From the NCBI GenBank assembly GCA_002427525.1, contig DIRP01000023.1, positions 1 to 64,000 of the forward strand: a stretch of 64,000 nt of DNA, written 5' to 3'. Below are positions 49,171-58,435 of the stretch, piece after piece (position 1 is the stretch's first letter; every line of letters starts with the position of its first letter). The translations under genes and the position numbers were made by a program. The notes beneath the pieces are model-generated. The model was not told the DNA's origin and searched no databases. It saw nothing but the letters and a program-made list of their open reading frames with translations. Source of the stretch: Bacteroidales bacterium UBA5433. GTDB lineage: Bacteria > Bacteroidota > Bacteroidia > Bacteroidales > UBA932.

Positions 49171-51001
49171 TTTGGTTCAAAAGTTGTTCTACATGAATAA
49201 CCTGGGTTAATTCCATTTTCTCTTTTAGCTCGATAATAGATTCTCCGGAAGGAAGACGGAACATGCGCACCCGTTCTGCCTGCCTTCTTTCTTTACTGCT
49301 TCCTGTGTCCCAGAATCCATTGTCGTTCAGGTCTTCTGTTATGCGGATGGTATATTTACCGGCTTTAAGGTAGGAAAAACTAACGGTGGTGTCTGTTTTT
49401 ACCCGGGTGCTACGCAGTACGTTTTCCCGGCGTTCATTCATAAGGTCTACAATCAGCGGAGAAGGAACGTGTTGCATTTGCAGGTGAAGGGCAGCATAAT
49501 CTTCCGAAAGCAAGGTCTTGAACACTACAGTAAGGGAATCGTTCTGCCTGCCGTAGATATCAGTAAGTGTTTGGGCCGGAAGAGTAAATGTATACTGGGT
49601 ACCTTCTATATAAGAGTCCGGGATAATGCGGTACAATAAGAGGTTAAGGGAGTCTGCCTGAACGGAATAGGTAACGGGAACCGTATCGTTTGAAGGGGTG
49701 ATACGCTTCATGCTGCCCCGGGTAAAATCCGGAGACATGGGTAAACTTGCAAATTTTAGTAAAACTCCTTTTTCCTTTATTTGTTCGGGAACAGCTTTGC
49801 CTTCTATTTCCAGAATATTTTTCTTGTCTTTTACAGAGGGCGGTCCCTGGCGAGGTCCCTGCAGGTCTTCTTTCGGTTCTTCTTCTTTAAATGGGAAGAA
49901 AAGCAGGGTGTCTGTACGTGGTACCCATGTTTTTAGCGAATCGTTCGTAGCCATATAGGTGAGCTGCAGGGTAACGGTATCCGGTACGGAGGGGGCAGCC
50001 AGCCACAAGAGGATGGAGTCACGAGGGTAGTTATGTTGTTCAATGATATGTGTGGAGTCCATATCCGGAATACGGGCCTGTAGTATTTGAGAGCCCGGTG
50101 CCGAGAAAGTCAGAAGTAAGGCCCGGTGCTCTTTGCGCTCATACTGCGACAGCACCTGACGGGTAGCAGGCTCTTTAAACAAAAACACGTTGGTTTCTAC
50201 CGGCCTTCTTAAGAGTCCGGCAGTATCTTTTGCAAAGTAGGGCTGGATTTCCGGAGCATAAGGAAACATAACTTTTTGCGGCCTTACCAGCGAATCCAGA
50301 AACCCGACAGATTCACCACCGTCACGGTCGTACTTGTAGTTGTTGTTGTCGTCTGTTATGGCATACAGGGAATACAAGGTGTCTTTCAGGTTTCTTAGAA
50401 CAAAGTAACCGTAAGCGTCTGTACGTGTAACCGCTACCGGTAATGTTGTTGTAAGGGTTGTGTCTGCGGAATTGGTATGCAGCAGCACGACGGCATTTTG
50501 AACCGGAAGCAGGGTTGAAGCATGTGAGATAAGCCCTGAAATCATAAGCGAATCTATCCGGTCACCTGTTGAAAAACTTAGTGCAAAAACAGGAAAAGGA
50601 TTGCCTTCGTTGTTATCCTGAATGGCGTTCCCAAAATAGAGGCTGTATGTGGTATTGGGAAGCAGCTTATCCTGCAGGTCAACTACTATTCCTTTACCTT
50701 TGGTACGTATGGTTGGTTTTGTTGCAGAAGGCGGGGATAACACTATGTTTTCGTTGGGTTTTTCCAGTTTAACGTATTCGTTAAACTGAAGTTCTATTTT
50801 CTTTAGCGAGGTGCTTACCCCGGTTTGGTTCATATCGGGGATGGCCACCAGCAATTTGGGCGGAATGGTATCTTGAGGCCCTCCCGATGGAGAAGCTGTA
50901 GTATTGGCGCAGCCATACGGAAAGAGCGTTATTACCATAAAGGCCGATACGGTAGCAAGAAAAGCAAGGATTTGCTTTAGGGTTCGTTTTGTTTCGCTCA
51001 T
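49136..51001 (-). CDS. Lipoprotein with N-terminal Ig-like (Big_5) domain
   Basis: The 621-residue protein has a lipoprotein signal with lipobox FPYGC near residue 31, followed by ASPSGGPQDTIPPKLL. The next region (about 45-150) is a bacterial Ig-like Big_5 domain: VSTSLKKIELQFNEYVKL, PNTTYSLYFGNAIQDNNEGN. Fn3- or CNA-like modules follow (DAYGYFVLRNLKDTLYSLYAITDDNNNYKYD), and the C-terminus repeats such a unit (YLKAGKYTIRITEDLNDNGFWDTG). It is a cell-envelope protein of unknown function, found in many Bacteroidetes. Its start overlaps the rel stop by ATGA. Confidence 0.82.
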   Translation of the reverse strand: MSETKRTLKQILAFLATVSAFMVITLFPYGCANTTASPSGGPQDTIPPKLLVAIPDMNQTGVSTSLKKIELQFNEYVKLEKPNENIVLSPPSATKPTIRTKGKGIVVDLQDKLLPNTTYSLYFGNAIQDNNEGNPFPVFALSFSTGDRIDSLMISGLISHASTLLPVQNAVVLLHTNSADTTLTTTLPVAVTRTDAYGYFVLRNLKDTLYSLYAITDDNNNYKYDRDGGESVGFLDSLVRPQKVMFPYAPEIQPYFAKDTAGLLRRPVETNVFLFKEPATRQVLSQYERKEHRALLLTFSAPGSQILQARIPDMDSTHIIEQHNYPRDSILLWLAAPSVPDTVTLQLTYMATNDSLKTWVPRTDTLLFFPFKEEEPKEDLQGPRQGPPSVKDKKNILEIEGKAVPEQIKEKGVLLKFASLPMSPDFTRGSMKRITPSNDTVPVTYSVQADSLNLLLYRIIPDSYIEGTQYTFTLPAQTLTDIYGRQNDSLTVVFKTLLSEDYAALHLQMQHVPSPLIVDLMNERRENVLRSTRVKTDTTVSFSYLKAGKYTIRITEDLNDNGFWDTGSSKERRQAERVRMFRLPSGESIIELKEKMELTQVIHVEQLLNQNVTLTVPTKQK

Positions 51002-53178
51002 TGCTCCAATTGTTTTACTGTTTCAACGCCTTTTATTTTCTTTAATTCACCAATTAATGCTTTCAGATCGTCTGTATTTTGTACGTATATTTCAAGTTCT
51101 GCATCAAAAATGTAGTCATGGGAAACAAGACTAAAACTACGGATATTTACACACATGTCAAGGGATATAGTATGTGTAATATCAAAAATAATACCCAAAC
51201 GGTCGTTCCCGCGGAGCATAAGCTTTACAAGGGAAGAGGAGAGGCGTTGCTTTTGCCAGACGACAGCAACCTCAGCATTCTCATTTTTATGAAGCCTTTT
51301 AAGTCCTTCTATTCGTGGGCACGTAGTGGCGTGGATGTACAAATCATGTGTTTTTCTGTTGATGAAACCTACCAGTTTGTCGTCTGAAGTGGGTCTGCAG
51401 CAGGTCGCAAAATGGAAGGCATTGTAATCTTCACGTCGATTCCAGTCCGGAACAGGTACCCAGCTGACAAATTTTCGTGTGGGGGTACCTTTCATGAGGA
51501 TGTCCCTAAGATTGGATAAGTCCAGCATCCCGGCTCCAATCTTTCCGTACATTTCTTCTTTTGAGGAAATGTTGTAAGCTGCTAACAATTTATTGGTTAA
51601 TCGCGTATGTATTCTGATGCCGAATTCTGCCAGTTTTGAGCTCAACAATTGCCTGCCTTCGTCAATATAGTCTGTACCGCTCTTTTTGAGTGTCTCCAGA
51701 ATAAGACTTCTGGCTTTTGGTGTGGTGACCTCGCCTAACCATTCTATCCTGACGCCGGGTTGCTCTGTAGTAATGATCTCTACCTGATCGCCTCCGCGTA
51801 AAGGAGTGGAAAGGAGCGTAATTTTTTCGTTAATCTTGGCAGCCAGGGCATGGTTCCCTACATGTGTATGGATGTAATACGCGAAATCCAAAGCGGTAGC
51901 TCCTTTGGGGAGGATACGCATTTCTCCTTTTGGGGTAAATATGTAAATGACAGAAATGAGGCTGCCTGGTTGGAAATTGTCAAAAAATTCCAGCGATTGT
52001 GAATCTTTGTTTTCCAGTGTTTCCCGGACTTTAGCAAGCCAGCGTTCCATACCGCTGACTTCCGGAGTAATTCCTTTGTATTTCCAATGTGCTGCAACTC
52101 CTTGTTCCGCAATATCGTCCATACGTTTGCTGCGGATCTGAACTTCAAGCCAGTTTCCGGATGGAGTCAGGTAGGTTGAGTGCAGGGCCTCGTACCCGGT
52201 TTCCTTGGGGTTTTTGAGCCAGTCCCGGCGCCGTTCTCTATAAGGTACCCAACGTTCGTTCAGCAATTCTTCAATTCTATAGCATATGTTGTGTTCTTCC
52301 TCCCGGTTTGGAATATCCGGAGTAAAAATAATCCTGAGCGCAAATAAATCAAAGACGCTTTCAAAAGCCACGTTTCTTTTCTTCATTTTGGCCCAAATAG
52401 AGTAAGGAGATTTGATACGGGTGGTTATCCGAAAATTCAAGCCTTCTTTGTTCAGGATTTCCGTGATGGGCTCAATGAATATTTTTGTAATGGCACTTCC
52501 CCTGCGGCCCGTCTCATTTTTTATTTTCTCTTCTATTTCGCTGTATTCCACAGGCATAACATACCTCATCCAGATATTTTCAATTTCTGACTTGATGGTA
52601 TAGAGTCCCATCTGGTGCGCCAGGGGGGCAAATATGTACATGGATTCACCCAGATTTCTGGCGCGCTTTTCTACGGGAAGTTCTTTTAGGTTTCTTAGGT
52701 TATGCAACCTGTCGGCCAGTTTTATAAGCAAAACACGGATGTCGTTGTTTACGGTGAGCAACATTTGCTTGAACGTTTCTTCCTGTGTTTTGTTCTGGGC
52801 AGCAAAAACGCGTTCCATTTTGCCCAGGCCGTCTACCAGTTCTCCAATTTTCTCACCAAACATTCCGGCTATTTCCTCCAGGGTATAGTCGGTGTCTGTC
52901 ACGATATGATGCAAGAGTGCTGTAACAATGGATTTGTACCCCAATCCGATTTCTTCTACAACAATGCGTGCCACATCTATGTTGTGCAGAATAATGGGGT
53001 CGCCGGACAGGCGTTTTTGGTTTTTATGAGCTTCTTTGGCAAAAGAATACGCTTTCAGAACTTGTTCGTATTCTTCTTCATTTGCACACCTGTTTTTACT
53101 CAGAATTCTGAGCGGCTCAAAATATTGATCTATGTAATCGGGTGTTTCCAAAAGCTGTAAATTAAAGGCCGGCTGCAA
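50998..53178 (-). CDS. RelA/SpoT-family (p)ppGpp synthetase with altered hydrolase motif
   Basis: The 726-residue protein contains an HD hydrolase domain (about 45-200), a synthetase domain (about 240-370), a TGS domain (about 400-465, SVIYIFTPKGEMRILPKGAT) and a C-terminal ACT domain (LVKLMLRGNDRLGIIFDIT). The synthetase side is intact: RIKSPYSIWAKMKKR, TGYEALHSTYL, WLEVQIRSKRMDDIAEQGVAAHWKYK. In the hydrolase site the conserved HDxxED reads H90-H-I-V-T-D95, so the metal-binding Asp and the catalytic Glu are lost. It is therefore probably a synthetase-only RelA-type enzyme. It overlaps fprA by 17 nt. Confidence 0.93.
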   Translation of the reverse strand: MQPAFNLQLLETPDYIDQYFEPLRILSKNRCANEEEYEQVLKAYSFAKEAHKNQKRLSGDPIILHNIDVARIVVEEIGLGYKSIVTALLHHIVTDTDYTLEEIAGMFGEKIGELVDGLGKMERVFAAQNKTQEETFKQMLLTVNNDIRVLLIKLADRLHNLRNLKELPVEKRARNLGESMYIFAPLAHQMGLYTIKSEIENIWMRYVMPVEYSEIEEKIKNETGRRGSAITKIFIEPITEILNKEGLNFRITTRIKSPYSIWAKMKKRNVAFESVFDLFALRIIFTPDIPNREEEHNICYRIEELLNERWVPYRERRRDWLKNPKETGYEALHSTYLTPSGNWLEVQIRSKRMDDIAEQGVAAHWKYKGITPEVSGMERWLAKVRETLENKDSQSLEFFDNFQPGSLISVIYIFTPKGEMRILPKGATALDFAYYIHTHVGNHALAAKINEKITLLSTPLRGGDQVEIITTEQPGVRIEWLGEVTTPKARSLILETLKKSGTDYIDEGRQLLSSKLAEFGIRIHTRLTNKLLAAYNISSKEEMYGKIGAGMLDLSNLRDILMKGTPTRKFVSWVPVPDWNRREDYNAFHFATCCRPTSDDKLVGFINRKTHDLYIHATTCPRIEGLKRLHKNENAEVAVVWQKQRLSSSLVKLMLRGNDRLGIIFDITHTISLDMCVNIRSFSLVSHDYIFDAELEIYVQNTDDLKALIGELKKIKGVETVKQLEQ

Positions 53179-54358
53179 AGGTTTTAATGGCCGGGTCCAG
53201 GGTGGCCAGGGCTGCTATGGTGGGATAGCCGGGCAGTTCAATACCGGGGGAGTGTAACTCCCAGGCATGTTTTTCTATCATATTGTTGGCAAACAACTGC
53301 AAATTCTTTAAGCCGCCCCCGCTCCAGGAATAGCCCCCAAAGAGGAAAACGTTCTTCCTTTTGGGCTGCATAATCTCAATTTCATGGCATAACTGATGCA
53401 TGGCCGGATGCATTCCTGTATTGTAGGAACAAGAGCCCAGAACAAGGCCGTTGTATTTCCATATTTCTTTAAGGATGAAGGAAGGATGTGTTTTTGATAC
53501 ATCAAATACACGGATGTTGCGGAGGCCGGCTTCTGATAGTTTGCGTGCCGTATAATCTGCTGTTTGTCGGGTATGACCGTACATGGTTGCATACGCCAGT
53601 ACCACACCTGTATCACTTTCACTGGCAGCCCATTGTGCATACCATTGATAAACCGTTTGCGGATTGGTACGCCACACAGGCCCGTGTACCGGACATATGA
53701 TGCGGATGGGAAGGGTGGATGCTTTTTGTATTGCTTTTGTTACCTGTCCGGAAAACCGCCCGATGATATTGGTATAGTAGCGGAGCATTTCGTCTTTGTA
53801 ATATTCCGGATCAATTTCGTCGTCAAAAATACCACCGTCCAATGTGCCAAATGTCCCAAAGGCATCCTGAGAAAAAAGAACATGCTCTGTTGTACAGTAG
53901 GCCATCATGGACTCGGGCCAGTGTACCATAGGTGTAAAGACAAACTGCAGAGAGTGGTGTCCGAGTTCCAGCTTGTCACCGTCTTTTACTTCCCGGATTT
54001 TGTCGCGGCTAATGCCCGGATGGTATATATCCAGCAGGGCTATACCCTTGGCATTCGTTACCACAACAGTATTGGGATGGCGTACAAGCAGATCGCTTAT
54101 CATGCCTGCGTGGTCCGGTTCCATATGCAGGATTACCAAATAGTCCAAAGGACGTCCATCCAGCAGGAAGGCCACGTTTTCTAAGTACGAACGGTCGCTG
54201 CCGTATTCAATGGTGTCTAACAGCGCCGTTTTTTTATCTGTAATAAGGTAGGAATTGTAAGATATCCCTGACGGGAGTGGCCAGTTGCTTTCAAAAAGTG
54301 TTTTGTTTCGGTCGTTCGTGCCTATAAAATGCAAGGTATCAAGTATGGTTGCTCTCAT
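53162..54358 (-). CDS. fprA: Flavodiiron protein (FprA-type A flavoprotein)
   Basis: The 398-residue protein has a metallo-beta-lactamase-like diiron domain and a C-terminal flavodoxin domain. Iron ligands H78, E80, D82 and H83 are in ILHMEPDHAG; MVHWPESM, QDAFGTFG and CPVHGPVWR supply the others. The FMN-binding flavodoxin part begins near residue 255 with VVLAYATMYGHTRQTA. Flavodiiron proteins reduce O2 to water or NO to N2O in the cytoplasm of anaerobes, fitting an anaerobe's oxygen defence. It starts 2 nt after the ligA stop, in the recQ-ligA-fprA-rel run. Confidence 0.96.
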   Translation of the reverse strand: MRATILDTLHFIGTNDRNKTLFESNWPLPSGISYNSYLITDKKTALLDTIEYGSDRSYLENVAFLLDGRPLDYLVILHMEPDHAGMISDLLVRHPNTVVVTNAKGIALLDIYHPGISRDKIREVKDGDKLELGHHSLQFVFTPMVHWPESMMAYCTTEHVLFSQDAFGTFGTLDGGIFDDEIDPEYYKDEMLRYYTNIIGRFSGQVTKAIQKASTLPIRIICPVHGPVWRTNPQTVYQWYAQWAASESDTGVVLAYATMYGHTRQTADYTARKLSEAGLRNIRVFDVSKTHPSFILKEIWKYNGLVLGSCSYNTGMHPAMHQLCHEIEIMQPKRKNVFLFGGYSWSGGGLKNLQLFANNMIEKHAWELHSPGIELPGYPTIAALATLDPAIKTFAAGL

Positions 54359-54360
54359 AT

Positions 54361-56412
54361 TTAAAATAAAGTTTGTGGCTTTTTAATAAGTGCCATGAAT
54401 TCGTTTTCGTTGATTGTGGGGATGCCCAGTTCGGCCGCTTTTTTCATCTTGGACGGGCCTGTTTTGGCTCCGGTTAAAAAGTAATCTGTTTGACCGGTAA
54501 TGGATGCCAAAACCTTGCCACCGTTAGCTGCAATCAGGTTTTTAATGTCTTCCCTGGATTGGGTAAAGGTACCGGAAATAACAAACCGTTTTCCTTGCAG
54601 GGTATCAGACAACACCTGAGTTGCATCCTGTTGCTGTTCAAAGGCAAGGCCGGCCGATTTCAGTTTTTCCAGCATGTGGGTATGTTGTTCTTCCTGAAAA
54701 AAGTCCCGGATGGATTGTGCTATTTTTTCTCCAATTTCAGGAGCTTCTGTCAATTCTTCAAACGGCGCTTGTTGTAAGGCCCGGAGTGAGCCAAAATGGT
54801 CTGCCAGGTATTTAGCCGTAGTTTCTCCTACAAAGGGTATTCCCAGGGCATACAGTACGCGCGGAAAAGGAGTGCTGCGCGAAGTGGCAATACTTTCCAA
54901 CAGGTTTTCTGTAGATTTTGGTCCCCAATTAGTAAGCGTTTCCAGTTTTTCCGGTGTGAGGTCGTACAAATCGGCCGGTGTAGTTACCAGTTGTTTGGTA
55001 AAGAGTTGTTCCACAAGAGCTTCTCCTCCCAGGATGTTCATAGCTTTGCGGTTCATGAAATGTTCAATCCTGCCTTTTATTTGCGGTGGGCAAGCCCATT
55101 TGTTGGGACAAAAATGTTTTGCTTCGCCGGGGTCTCTTTTCAGGGGGGTACCGCATTCCGGGCATGTGTGAATGTACAGGAACGGGTGTGTTCCCTCCGG
55201 ACGTAAGCCGAGGTCAACGCCTACCACCTTGGGGATAATTTCGCCGCCCTTTTCAATGAAGACCGTATCGCCAAGGCGGATGTCGTGCAATGCTATCTGG
55301 TCTGCGTTGTGCAACGAGGCGCGCTTGACGGTAGTGCCCGATAAAAAGACCGGTTCCAGGTTGGCCACCGGGGTGATTGCACCTGTTCTGCCTACCTGAA
55401 AATCAACGGAAAGCAGCCGTGTAGCTGCCTGTTCTGCCCGGAACTTGTAGGCAGTAGCCCAACGGGGACTTTTGGCCGTCATCCCCAGGACCTTGTGCAA
55501 TTTAAAGTCGTTTACTTTAATCACCACTCCGTCTGTGGCAATAGGAAGGTTTGTACGCTCAGTATCCCAAAAGTCCAGAAATTCGGTAATTTCTTCCGGG
55601 CTTTTGCATAGTTTCCGTTGGTTAGAAACGGGAAATCCCCATGCGTGCGCTGCTTCCAGTGCCTGCCATTGTGTGCTGATTCCTTCTGTTTCTGTGACCA
55701 AATGATATACAAAGCAATCCAGTCCGCGGCGTGCTACTTCATCTGACGAAAGTAATTTTAAAGTACCTGCGGCGGCATTGCGCGGGTTGGCAAAGAGAGG
55801 TTCTCCGGTTTCTTCCCGGGATTCGTTCAGCTCCCGAAAGCGGTTGAAGGACATCAGTATTTCTCCACGTATTTCAAACTCCCGGGGGTAGGGAACGGAT
55901 AAGGTTTCGGCCGGTTTAAGCAGAGCAGGTACCGAGGCGATGCGCAGGATATTGGCTGTGACATCGTCACCGTACGTGCCATCGCCGCGGGTAAGCGCCC
56001 GGACCAGGCGGCCGTCTTTATAGGAAAGGCAGATGGCCGTGCCGTCCAGCTTCAGTTCGCAGACGTATTCCAGCGCAGCCGTGCTTCCTTCGGTGGCTTT
56101 CAGGACGCGGTTGTGGAAATCCTGCAGCTCTTGCCTGTCGTAGGTATTGCTTAAAGAAAGCATGGGCACTTTATGACGTACCTTTTGAAAGGAGGTGACG
56201 GATGCAGAAAGATCACTGCCAACGTGTTGTGTAGGGGAGTCATCGGTTGCCAGTTCCGGATATTTGCGTTCCAGTCCCAGCAATTCCTGTACCAACAAAT
56301 CGTATTCAAAATCTGAGATCCGGGGGGCATTCAAAACATAATACGCGTTGTTGTGGTTGTTAATTGCTTGTTTTAGTTCCCTGATTCTGTCAGCTGCAGC
56401 GCTTATATCCAT
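54361..56412 (-). CDS. ligA: NAD-dependent DNA ligase LigA
   Basis: The 683-residue ligase seals nicks in replication and repair using NAD+. Domain Ia and adenylation domain are visible; the AMP-accepting lysine is K121 in CELKLDGTAICLSY. SLSNTYDRQEL, FEIRGEILM, NPRNAAAGTLK and ATDGVVIKVN follow. The zinc finger CPECGTPLKRDPGEAKHFCPN, helix-hairpin-helix repeats and a C-terminal BRCT domain (GKRFVISGTFTQSREDIKNLI) complete the family layout. I choose ATG 56412 (MDISAAADRI) because the longer in-frame start at 56454 would overlap recQ and adds non-family residues; 16 nt separate it from recQ. Confidence 0.97.
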   Translation of the reverse strand: MDISAAADRIRELKQAINNHNNAYYVLNAPRISDFEYDLLVQELLGLERKYPELATDDSPTQHVGSDLSASVTSFQKVRHKVPMLSLSNTYDRQELQDFHNRVLKATEGSTAALEYVCELKLDGTAICLSYKDGRLVRALTRGDGTYGDDVTANILRIASVPALLKPAETLSVPYPREFEIRGEILMSFNRFRELNESREETGEPLFANPRNAAAGTLKLLSSDEVARRGLDCFVYHLVTETEGISTQWQALEAAHAWGFPVSNQRKLCKSPEEITEFLDFWDTERTNLPIATDGVVIKVNDFKLHKVLGMTAKSPRWATAYKFRAEQAATRLLSVDFQVGRTGAITPVANLEPVFLSGTTVKRASLHNADQIALHDIRLGDTVFIEKGGEIIPKVVGVDLGLRPEGTHPFLYIHTCPECGTPLKRDPGEAKHFCPNKWACPPQIKGRIEHFMNRKAMNILGGEALVEQLFTKQLVTTPADLYDLTPEKLETLTNWGPKSTENLLESIATSRSTPFPRVLYALGIPFVGETTAKYLADHFGSLRALQQAPFEELTEAPEIGEKIAQSIRDFFQEEQHTHMLEKLKSAGLAFEQQQDATQVLSDTLQGKRFVISGTFTQSREDIKNLIAANGGKVLASITGQTDYFLTGAKTGPSKMKKAAELGIPTINENEFMALIKKPQTLF

Positions 56413-56428
56413 GTGGTAAAGATATGAA

Positions 56429-58345
56429 CTAAGTTTGAATAATACTGTCGTCAATTATGCGGACATCGCCGTTCTCTGCCATGGAACGCAAGACATCCAT
56501 TACCTGATCTGCCGATTCTGTAAAGAGCAGATCCAGTTGCTGGATGCGGAGCGGTCCCTCTTGCAGGGTTTGCGTGATTTTTCCGGCAATACGTTCAAAG
56601 GTCTTGTGGGGGTCTTTTTCTCCCTGACGGGCCAGGCATACGTCACAGATGCCACAATCTTTGGCCGTTCCTTCACCAAAGTAGGCCAGCAATTGTTTGC
56701 TGCGGCAGGGAGCTTCTGACGATGCATACTGAAGCATGGCTTCCATGCGTTTGAACCAGGTATCCTTACGTTGAAGAAATCCCGCAGGATTCAGGTATAC
56801 ATTGCCCGGTTCCAACCTGTGGGAATGCAGGAACACCTGAGGGCATTTCTTTTTGGGAATGTACGTAATAACTCCTATACGTGAAAGGTGCATGAGGTAT
56901 TCTGTGATTACGGCCGGGGCGTTCCGGCTGGTTTGGGAGAGGTATGTTTCGTCTATAGATACAAATCCGTTAAACAGTCCCGTATAAGTACGCAACAACA
57001 GTTTGATGAAAGTGTCCAGACGCGGGTTGGCTATTTGCACTTTGTACAATTCATCCCTGTTGACCTTAAATGAGATGCGCGAGGGGTTATCTACTTCTTC
57101 TGTCAGAGAGATATAGCCTTCGTGTTCCAGGCTTTGTAAGGCGTACCAGAGGGTGGAGGGGTGTTTTTTAACACGTTGGGCAAATTCTTCTATGCTAAAA
57201 TCAAATTGCTGTTCTGCTCCTTCGCCGTAGCCCAGGTTCAAATAGGAATACAGGTTCTGGTAGGTTTCCTTAATAAAGTCTGCATCGGGGAAGGAGATGG
57301 TAAAGATTTGCTTAAGTCTGCGTTCGTCAGAGGGGTTGTACAACAGGACTGCATACGATTTCTTGCCGTCCCGTCCGGCCCTGCCGGCTTCCTGAAAATA
57401 GGCTTCCGGTGCATCGGGAACGTCAAAGTGGCAGACAAAACGCACATCCGGTTTGTCAATTCCCATTCCAAAAGCGTTGGTGGCAACCATAATGCGGATA
57501 TCTCCTTTTTTCCACGCTTCTTGTTTGGCTGTTCTCTGTTGGGAAGCCATCCCGGCGTGGTAAGCGTCGGCTTTGTGTCCGTTGAAGAGCAGGAATTCGG
57601 CTACCTCCTCGGCTTTTTTTCTTTCCCGGACATAAACCAGCCCGGTGCCTTCCACTCCGTTGGCTATGCGCAGGACCTGTCCCAATTTATCCTCGGCCCG
57701 ACGTACTACATATGCCAGGTTGGCGCGCTCAAAGGAAGTTTGAAACACCTTGTGGTCTTTACGAAAGCCGAGTTTCTCCTTGATGTCTTCCACTACCAGC
57801 GGAGTGGCTGTTGCCGTTAAAGCAAGGACCGGGACGTTGGGGTAGCCTTCCCTGAATTCGGCGATACGCAGGTAGGAGGGCCGAAAATCGTAACCCCATT
57901 GGGAAATGCAATGGGCTTCGTCCACTACAAGCAGGGAGGGGTCCATTTTACGAAGGCGTGCACGAAACAGTTCGGTTCCCAGTCTTTCCGGGGAAAGATA
58001 AAGAAAGGAGTAGTTGCCGTAAATGGCATTGTCCAGGGCTACATCAATTTCGTATGAACTCATACCAGAGTGGATATAGAGTGCTTTAATGCCAAGGGAT
58101 TTTAATGATTCCACCTGGTCTTTCATAAGGGCTATAAGGGGGGTGACTACTATGCAGATGCCGTCCATAAGCAGTGCCGGGACTTGAAAACAGATGGATT
58201 TGCCTCCTCCGGTAGGCAAAAGAGCCAGTGTGTCCGTTCCTTCATAAACAGAAGCAATGATTTCTTCCTGTGCTTCACGAAACGAACTGTACCCCCAGTG
58301 CCGAAGCAGGGTTTCACGAAATTTTTCAGTTTGGCTTTTACCCAT
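56429..58345 (-). CDS. recQ: RecQ-type ATP-dependent DNA helicase
   Basis: The 638-residue SF2 3'-5' helicase has FREAQEEIIASV, Walker A LLPTGGGKSICFQ, VVDEAHCISQWGYDFRP, LTATATP and MGIDKPDVRFV with QEAGRAGRDG. The RQC part has zinc ligands in APCRSKQLLAYFGEG and CGICDVCLA. No HRDC domain is seen; the last 60 residues form a small winged-helix-like segment. The start at 58345 (MGKSQTEKF) is supported by a consensus promoter ending 12 nt upstream; an in-frame ATG at 58411 lies before that promoter and is rejected. It is the first gene of a seven-gene run down to ispG. Confidence 0.95.
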   Translation of the reverse strand: MGKSQTEKFRETLLRHWGYSSFREAQEEIIASVYEGTDTLALLPTGGGKSICFQVPALLMDGICIVVTPLIALMKDQVESLKSLGIKALYIHSGMSSYEIDVALDNAIYGNYSFLYLSPERLGTELFRARLRKMDPSLLVVDEAHCISQWGYDFRPSYLRIAEFREGYPNVPVLALTATATPLVVEDIKEKLGFRKDHKVFQTSFERANLAYVVRRAEDKLGQVLRIANGVEGTGLVYVRERKKAEEVAEFLLFNGHKADAYHAGMASQQRTAKQEAWKKGDIRIMVATNAFGMGIDKPDVRFVCHFDVPDAPEAYFQEAGRAGRDGKKSYAVLLYNPSDERRLKQIFTISFPDADFIKETYQNLYSYLNLGYGEGAEQQFDFSIEEFAQRVKKHPSTLWYALQSLEHEGYISLTEEVDNPSRISFKVNRDELYKVQIANPRLDTFIKLLLRTYTGLFNGFVSIDETYLSQTSRNAPAVITEYLMHLSRIGVITYIPKKKCPQVFLHSHRLEPGNVYLNPAGFLQRKDTWFKRMEAMLQYASSEAPCRSKQLLAYFGEGTAKDCGICDVCLARQGEKDPHKTFERIAGKITQTLQEGPLRIQQLDLLFTESADQVMDVLRSMAENGDVRIIDDSIIQT

Positions 58346-58353
58346 TTCTTCAG

Positions 58354-58383
58354 TTGCAAAGATAAATAAAATGCCTATCTTAG
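58354..58383 (+). promoter_or_regulatory. Probable promoter of pckA (TTG-N19-TATCTTAG)
   Basis: TTG (58354-58356) and TATCTTAG (58376-58383), one mismatch to the -7 consensus, have 19-bp spacing. It is interleaved with the recQ promoter on the other strand. Confidence 0.45.
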
Positions 58384-58386
58384 CAA
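58357..58386 (-). promoter_or_regulatory. Promoter of recQ (TTG-N19-TATCTTTG)
   Basis: On the minus strand TTG (58386-58384), 19 bp and TATCTTTG (58364-58357) match fully. The leader is about 8 nt to ATG 58345. Confidence 0.7.
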
Positions 58387-58435
58387 TCTGAAAAAAAATG
58401 TCTTTCTTCATTTTATTATTATCAATTTATTAATT

